Positions 38,647-42,564 of a stretch of DNA of 42,564 nt are shown here, piece by piece. This stretch comes from Nonomuraea sp. MG754425 (GTDB taxonomy: Bacteria; Actinomycetota; Actinomycetes; Streptosporangiales; Streptosporangiaceae): positions 1 through 42,564 of the forward strand of contig NZ_SSXE01000074.1 of assembly GCF_021699195.1 (NCBI RefSeq), read 5' to 3'. The first letter of the stretch is position 1; each line of letters opens with the position of its first letter. The translations under genes were made by a program, and so were the position numbers. The notes below the pieces were generated by a model. The model was not told where the DNA came from. It was given only the letters and a program-made list of their open reading frames with translations, and searched no databases.

Positions 38647-39867
38647 TCACTGCTCGCGCATGCCCCACGGCGAGTCGTACTCGACGAGCAGATCGAGGAA
38701 CGGGCGCGGCTCGAACGCCTCCGGGCCCAGCACGCCCGTGCCCTGCCACACCCCGCCGGCCAGCAGCTCCAGGGCGATGACCGGGTTGACCGCGGTCTGC
38801 CAGACGACGGCCTGCGAGCCGTACTCGCGCATCGACCACTGGTTGTCCACCACGTGGTAGAGGTACACCTCGCGGGGCCGGCCGTCCTTGACGCCCTTGA
38901 CCCAGGTGCCGGCGCAGGTCTTGCCGCGCATGCGGGCGCCCAGCCCGGCCGGGTCGGGCAGCACGGCGGCGACCACGTCACGCGGGGACACGCGGGCGGT
39001 GCCCCGGTCGGTCCGGACGGCGACCGGCTCGGTGCGGTCCACGCCGAGCGCGTGCAGGGTCTTGAGCGTGCCGATGAACTCCTCGCCCAGGCCGTACTTG
39101 AACGTCACCCGCTGCGCCGGGATCCACCTCGGGACCAGCACCACCTCCTCGTGCTCGACGTTCACGCACTCCACGGGGCCGATCCCGGCGGGGAAGTCGA
39201 AGATCTCGGGCTCGCTGAACGGCTCCGTGGTGTACCAGCCGCGCTCCTTCTCATAGATGAGCGGGGGGTTGAGGCACTCCTCGATCGTGGTCCAGATGGA
39301 GAAGGAGGGGGCGAAGTCGTAGCCGTCCACGGTCAGGTTCGCGCCGTCCCTGATGCCGATCTCCTCGATCTCGTCGAACAGTTCGTCGGCGGCGTAGCGG
39401 GCGAAGACGTCGGCCAGGCCGGGCTCGACGCCCATGCCGACCAGGGCCAGCCCGCCCTTCTCGGCCCACTCGGGCGCGCGGGCGAACTGCTCGTCGCCCA
39501 GTTTGACCCCGACCTCCTCGTACGGGCGGTCGGGGTGCGGCGTGGACATCGACATGGCCATGTCGAGGTAGTCCGCCCCGGCGGCGAGGGCGGCGTCGAA
39601 GAGCGGCAGCACGTAACGCGGGTCGGTGGCGTTGAGCAGGACGTCGCACCGGTGCTCCGCCAGCAGCGCGGTGACGGCCGCGGCGTCGGCGGCGTCGATC
39701 CGGGCCGGGGTGAACCTGGCGGCCCGCTCGCCGAGGGCGGCGACGGCGGCCTCGGCGCGGGGGAGGTCGTAGTCGGCGACCACCATGTGGTCGAAGAACG
39801 GGCGGCGTGCGGCTATCCGGGTGATGGCGGTTCCCACGCCGCCGGCTCCCACAAGAAGGATACGCAT
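38647..39867 (-). CDS. Saccharopine dehydrogenase-family oxidoreductase
   Basis: The 406-residue protein starts with a Rossmann fold (MRILLVGAGGVGTAI), followed by LLNATDPRYVLPLFDAALAAGADYLDMA and LVGMGVEPGLADVFARYA (in parts). These match the saccharopine dehydrogenase C-terminal family. Some members act in lysine breakdown, others in polyamine (carboxynorspermidine) metabolism; the reaction here is unknown. ATG 39867 has AAGGGG about 10 bases upstream. It faces a TetR gene 99 bp away, which probably controls it, and may share a transcript with ilvD. Confidence 0.87.
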   Translation of the reverse strand: MRILLVGAGGVGTAITRIAARRPFFDHMVVADYDLPRAEAAVAALGERAARFTPARIDAADAAAVTALLAEHRCDVLLNATDPRYVLPLFDAALAAGADYLDMAMSMSTPHPDRPYEEVGVKLGDEQFARAPEWAEKGGLALVGMGVEPGLADVFARYAADELFDEIEEIGIRDGANLTVDGYDFAPSFSIWTTIEECLNPPLIYEKERGWYTTEPFSEPEIFDFPAGIGPVECVNVEHEEVVLVPRWIPAQRVTFKYGLGEEFIGTLKTLHALGVDRTEPVAVRTDRGTARVSPRDVVAAVLPDPAGLGARMRGKTCAGTWVKGVKDGRPREVYLYHVVDNQWSMREYGSQAVVWQTAVNPVIALELLAGGVWQGTGVLGPEAFEPRPFLDLLVEYDSPWGMREQ

Positions 39868-39966
39868 GTCGATAAATCCCCTTTTATGGCGTTTTCGGGG
39901 TGTGTGTCGTACATCAAACGCTTGTAGGGTTGTCAACGTCAATGGTGTTGGCATAAGGAGTCCCTG
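39868..39966. promoter_or_regulatory. Divergent promoter region of the saccharopine dehydrogenase and TetR genes
   Basis: The 99-bp gap is AT-rich. On the minus strand TTGACA (39936-39931) is a good -35 with TGTACG 17 bases on, a poor -10. TACA-N9-TGTA (39910-39926) and GTTG-T-CAAC (39929-39937) are dyads that a TetR dimer could bind. The plus-strand gene has AAGGAG 6 bases before its ATG. Confidence 0.45.
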
Positions 39967-40665
39967 ATGGCCAAGCGGGTGGTGCCGGAGGCGGCGCGCC
40001 GGCGGCGGCGTCCCACCAAGCAGGGGCAGGTGCTCACGCACGCGCTCATCGTCAGGACCGCGCTGCGCATGCTGCGCGAGCACGGGGCCGCCGGGCTCAC
40101 CGTACGCCGCCTGGGCCTGGCCCTCGGCGCCGACGCCAGCACCGTCTACCGGTACTTCCGCGGCATGGACGACCTGGTCCTCGCGATCGCCGACGAACTC
40201 TTCGGCCACGCCATCGCCTCCTTCACGCCCACCGGCGACTGGCGGGCCGACCTGCGCGAACTGGGATCGCGCATCCACCACGCCTACCTGGCGCATCCGC
40301 AGGCCGCCGTGCTCACCGCCAGCCGCGTCACCGGCCGGCCGAACGAGGTCGCCGGCGACGAGGCCATCCTCGGGATCCTGCGCGGGGCCGGCTTCGCGGA
40401 CGCGGACGCGGTGCGCATCTACCACGCCTTCATCGACCAGAGCCTCGCCTTCGCCATCCTCGACGCCGCCACGCTCGCCCTGCCGAAGGCGGCGCGGGAG
40501 GCCGACGAGGAGGTGTGGCGCGACACGTACGCGCGGCTGCCGGCCGGCACCCATCCCCACATCGCGGCCACCGCGCCGCTGCTGGTCGCCAGGATGAACG
40601 ACAGCGCGTACCCGACGGCGCTCGACATGCTCCTGTCGAGCGCGGCGACCCAGCTCCCCGGGTAG
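39967..40665 (+). CDS. TetR-family transcriptional regulator
   Basis: The 232-residue protein has a basic N-terminal tail (AARRRRRPTK). The TetR helix-turn-helix follows (ALIVRTALRMLREHGAAGLTVRRLGLALGADASTVYRYFRGMDDL, in parts, about 26-70). A helical effector domain resembling TetR C-terminal types makes up the rest (AYLAHPQAAVLTASRV). AAGGAG 6 bases before ATG 39967 supports the start. It is divergent from the saccharopine dehydrogenase-like gene and probably represses it; the effector may be an amino-acid or polyamine metabolite, by inference. Confidence 0.88.
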   Translation: MAKRVVPEAARRRRRPTKQGQVLTHALIVRTALRMLREHGAAGLTVRRLGLALGADASTVYRYFRGMDDLVLAIADELFGHAIASFTPTGDWRADLRELGSRIHHAYLAHPQAAVLTASRVTGRPNEVAGDEAILGILRGAGFADADAVRIYHAFIDQSLAFAILDAATLALPKAAREADEEVWRDTYARLPAGTHPHIAATAPLLVARMNDSAYPTALDMLLSSAATQLPG

Positions 40666-40723
40666 ATCGTCGCGTCCCGGCTGTTGTGGTGCCCGTCCCC
40701 GGTAGCATGGGCGGCGGAGTGAC

Positions 40724-41797
40724 ATGACGACTACGAACAGTGACCCGCCGCTCGACATCCGCCGCGTCTACGTCGAGCCAGCCGCCGCCGAGCTGCCGCG
40801 CGGGCGCGAGATCCTCGCCCGCTTCCCCGCCGCCGAACGCGTCGAGATCGAGAGCCACCACCGCATCCCCGAGCTGTACGGCGACGAGGCGAACGTGGCC
40901 CGCTGGGTGCGCATCAAGAACGAGGCCCTCGTGCTCGGCGTCAAGAAGTCGCTGACCGCGCGGCCCAACGGCCGCTCCGCCGACTTCATCGCGCCCTCCA
41001 CGGCCAACGGCTGCGCGATGGCGTGCGCCTACTGCTACGTCCCGCGCCGCAAGGGCTACAGCAACCCGATCACGGTCTTCGCCAACATCGAGCGCATCCT
41101 CGGCTACGTCGAGCGGCACGCCGCCCGGCAGGGCGTCAAGCCCGAGCCCAGCCAGACCGACCCCGCTGCCTGGGTCTACGACATCGGGGAGAACTCCGAC
41201 TGCTCCCTCGACGCCACGGTGTCCGGCAACGTCCGGGACCTGGTGGAGCTGTTCGCCCGGCTGCCCAACGCCAAGGCCAGCTTCGCCACCAAGTACGTCA
41301 ACCGGGAGCTGCTCTCCTGGGAGCCGCGAGGGCGCACCCGGGTGCGGTTCAGCCTCATGCCGGCGGCCGACTCGAAGCTGCTCGACATCCGCACCTCGCC
41401 CATCGCGGCCAGGATCGAGGCGATCAACGACTTCGTGGCGGCCGGATACGAGGTGCACGTCAACCTCAGCCCCGTGGTCGTGCGTGACGGCTGGCTGCGC
41501 GACTGGGCCGAACTGCTCGGCTGCCTCGACGACGCCCTGAGTGCCGAGGCCCGCCGGCAGCTCGCCGCCGAGGTCGTCTTCCTGACCCACAACGACCGGC
41601 TGCACCAGGTCAACCTCGGCTGGCATCCCAAGGCGGAGGAGGTGCTGTGGCGGCCTGAGCTGCAGCAGGCCAAACGGTCGGAGAACGGCGGATGGAACGT
41701 GCGCTACCGCACCGGCCACAAGGGGCGGTACGTCGCCGCGCTGACGGGGCTGATCGCCGAGCGGCTGCCGTACTGCCGGGTTCGGTACGCGTTCTGA
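40724..41797 (+). CDS. Spore photoproduct lyase-family radical SAM protein
   Basis: The 357-residue protein has the radical SAM cluster motif CAMACAYC (C97, C101, C104) in the setting DFIAPSTANGCAMACAYCYVPRR (in parts), typical of spore photoproduct lyase relatives. It also has NSDCSLDATVS and the substrate-side HVNLSPVVV. Spore photoproduct lyase repairs thymine dimers of the spore type with a [4Fe-4S] cluster and SAM. Actinomycete relatives are common, and their substrate is not established. CGGAG stands 4 bases before ATG 40724; TAGCAT at 40703-40708 is a weak -10. Its end lies in a hairpin shared with the convergent gene. Confidence 0.85.
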   Translation: MTTTNSDPPLDIRRVYVEPAAAELPRGREILARFPAAERVEIESHHRIPELYGDEANVARWVRIKNEALVLGVKKSLTARPNGRSADFIAPSTANGCAMACAYCYVPRRKGYSNPITVFANIERILGYVERHAARQGVKPEPSQTDPAAWVYDIGENSDCSLDATVSGNVRDLVELFARLPNAKASFATKYVNRELLSWEPRGRTRVRFSLMPAADSKLLDIRTSPIAARIEAINDFVAAGYEVHVNLSPVVVRDGWLRDWAELLGCLDDALSAEARRQLAAEVVFLTHNDRLHQVNLGWHPKAEEVLWRPELQQAKRSENGGWNVRYRTGHKGRYVAALTGLIAERLPYCRVRYAF

Positions 41798-41825
41798 CCG
41801 CCTCGGGGCTGCCGAGTGCGGTCAG
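41794..41825. terminator. Bidirectional hairpin containing both convergent stop codons
   Basis: CTGACCGC (41794-41801) pairs with GCGGTCAG (41818-41825), and inside CTCGG pairs with CCGAG around a 5-base loop. The result is 13 bp with a single bulged base. The TGA of each convergent gene lies in an outer arm. It should end both transcripts. Confidence 0.8.
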
Positions 41826-42564
41826 TCGTGGCCGGGTCGCGTCCGGGCGGCGCGGGCCAGGCGTTTGTTCAGAGACGCCAGGGAGTCGTCGGCCATCAGC
41901 AGCGGCAGGCCCGGGGCGTCCGCGTCGACCTGCCGCAGCACCTCCGGCAGGTCGCCGTGGTACCGGCTCCAGGCCCGCACCACCTCCGGCATCGCCGCGA
42001 TCGCCTCGTCGGTGAGCAGCGCCTCCCTGGGCAGCCACCGGGTGAGGAACCTCGACGCCCTCGCCGGGCTCCACCACAACGGCCGGTCGCCGACGAACTC
42101 GGCCAGCGCCCCGAACGCCTCCTCCGCGCCCGGCAGGTCGGGCAACTCCTGGAACCCGGCCACGGTGTCGTCGGCCGCCCCTCGTACCGCGCCGGGCACG
42201 GCCAGCGCGCGGGCCAGGGCGAACGGCCGCACGCCGGACAGCGTGCCGGCGACGGCCGCCCCCATGATCCGGTCGCCCAGCTCGAACGCGTCGAGGATCC
42301 GGCCCGCGACCACCCCGGGGGACGCCTCCCGCAACCCCAGGTCGTCGAGGAACTTCGCCTCCTCCACCAGCGCGTCCACGGCCAGAGGGCCGTTGGGCTG
42401 GTCGATGCCGACGACGAGGACGTGCGGCTCCTTGCCGTTGTCGTAGCGGAAGGCCAGGACCGCGAGGACCTGCTCGCCGTAGGGGTCGGCCTTGCCGTAC
42501 CAGGCGCCGTCGCAGGTCACCCGTCCCATCCGGCGCACCCACCCGGCCAGGCTCCCCGCCATCC
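41822..42564 (-). CDS. Hypothetical protein, possibly cut at its 5' end by the window edge
   Basis: The frame is open to the window edge. ATG 42562-42560 could start it (MAGSLAGWVRRMGRV), giving 246 residues, but the true start may be further out. The N-terminal part (VLAVLAFRYDNGKEPHVLVVGIDQPNGPLAVDALVEEAKFLDDL, in parts) and the helical C-terminal part look like a conserved actinobacterial protein of unknown function. No catalytic, membrane or signal motif is visible. Confidence 0.65.
   Translation of the reverse strand, partial: MAGSLAGWVRRMGRVTCDGAWYGKADPYGEQVLAVLAFRYDNGKEPHVLVVGIDQPNGPLAVDALVEEAKFLDDLGLREASPGVVAGRILDAFELGDRIMGAAVAGTLSGVRPFALARALAVPGAVRGAADDTVAGFQELPDLPGAEEAFGALAEFVGDRPLWWSPARASRFLTRWLPREALLTDEAIAAMPEVVRAWSRYHGDLPEVLRQVDADAPGLPLLMADDSLASLNKRLARAARTRPGHD

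Overview
The window is very GC-rich, with densely packed genes, many GTG/TTG starts and 4-8 bp start/stop overlaps. It also carries families typical of filamentous actinomycetes: a large SARP/BTAD-AAA regulator, MEDS-ATPase and STAS stress-signalling proteins, DUF1707, DUF4184, DUF2079 and DUF998 proteins, and a spore photoproduct lyase-like radical SAM enzyme. I read it as chromosomal DNA of an actinomycete. Streptosporangiaceae (for example Nonomuraea) is my best guess, but no 16S or marker comparison was possible. I saw no tRNA, rRNA, CRISPR array, insertion sequence, phage gene or attachment site.

Layout. 1-6518 (minus): a tightly coupled surface-glycan operon with a small membrane protein, a CelD-like acetyltransferase, two GT2 glycosyltransferases, a polysaccharide deacetylase, a flippase and a Pro/Ala/Gly repeat protein running off the window. 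6785-10229 (minus): an ECF-type sigma factor fused to a zinc-finger anti-sigma-like segment, a membrane helix and an extracytoplasmic domain, followed by a substrate-binding/VWA protein. 10414-17492: housekeeping and small genes, including a CDF-like transporter, DUF4184, a SpoU methyltransferase, a LacI regulator facing a 60-aa ORF, a D-Ala-D-Ala carboxypeptidase, a DUF1508 protein, and a DedA-like protein behind a candidate iron box. 17461-25464: a giant SARP-type regulator, then a probable glycolipid group (LPG-synthase-TM protein, PIG-L deacetylase, GT4 glycosyltransferase, DUF2079 membrane protein). 25557-30516: a lipoprotein with a hairpin over its Shine-Dalgarno, a TetR regulator with an FAD monooxygenase and a Rieske oxygenase, a DUF1707 protein and a MEDS-ATPase. 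30521-36707: a MerR/aldo-keto reductase operon, DUF998, a universal stress protein, an APC permease, a phosphotriesterase-like enzyme, a STAS protein and a small secreted protein. 36753-42564: an unlisted 28-aa membrane ORF, ilvD, a saccharopine dehydrogenase-family enzyme with a divergent TetR, the SPL-like radical SAM enzyme and a hypothetical protein cut by the window edge.

How the parts may work together. The first 6.5 kb looks like one pathway that builds, modifies and exports a surface glycan. The 20.9-25.5 kb group could build a second, lipid-linked glycan. Several sites tie regulators to targets: a MerR dyad in front of its own operon, palindromes around the TetR/monooxygenase/Rieske block, helically phased CAACC repeats next to the SARP gene, and sigma-B-like motifs before stress proteins. 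At two convergent gene pairs the two stop codons lie in the arms of a shared hairpin, so termination and coding ends are superimposed. All functions are inferred from sequence motifs alone.
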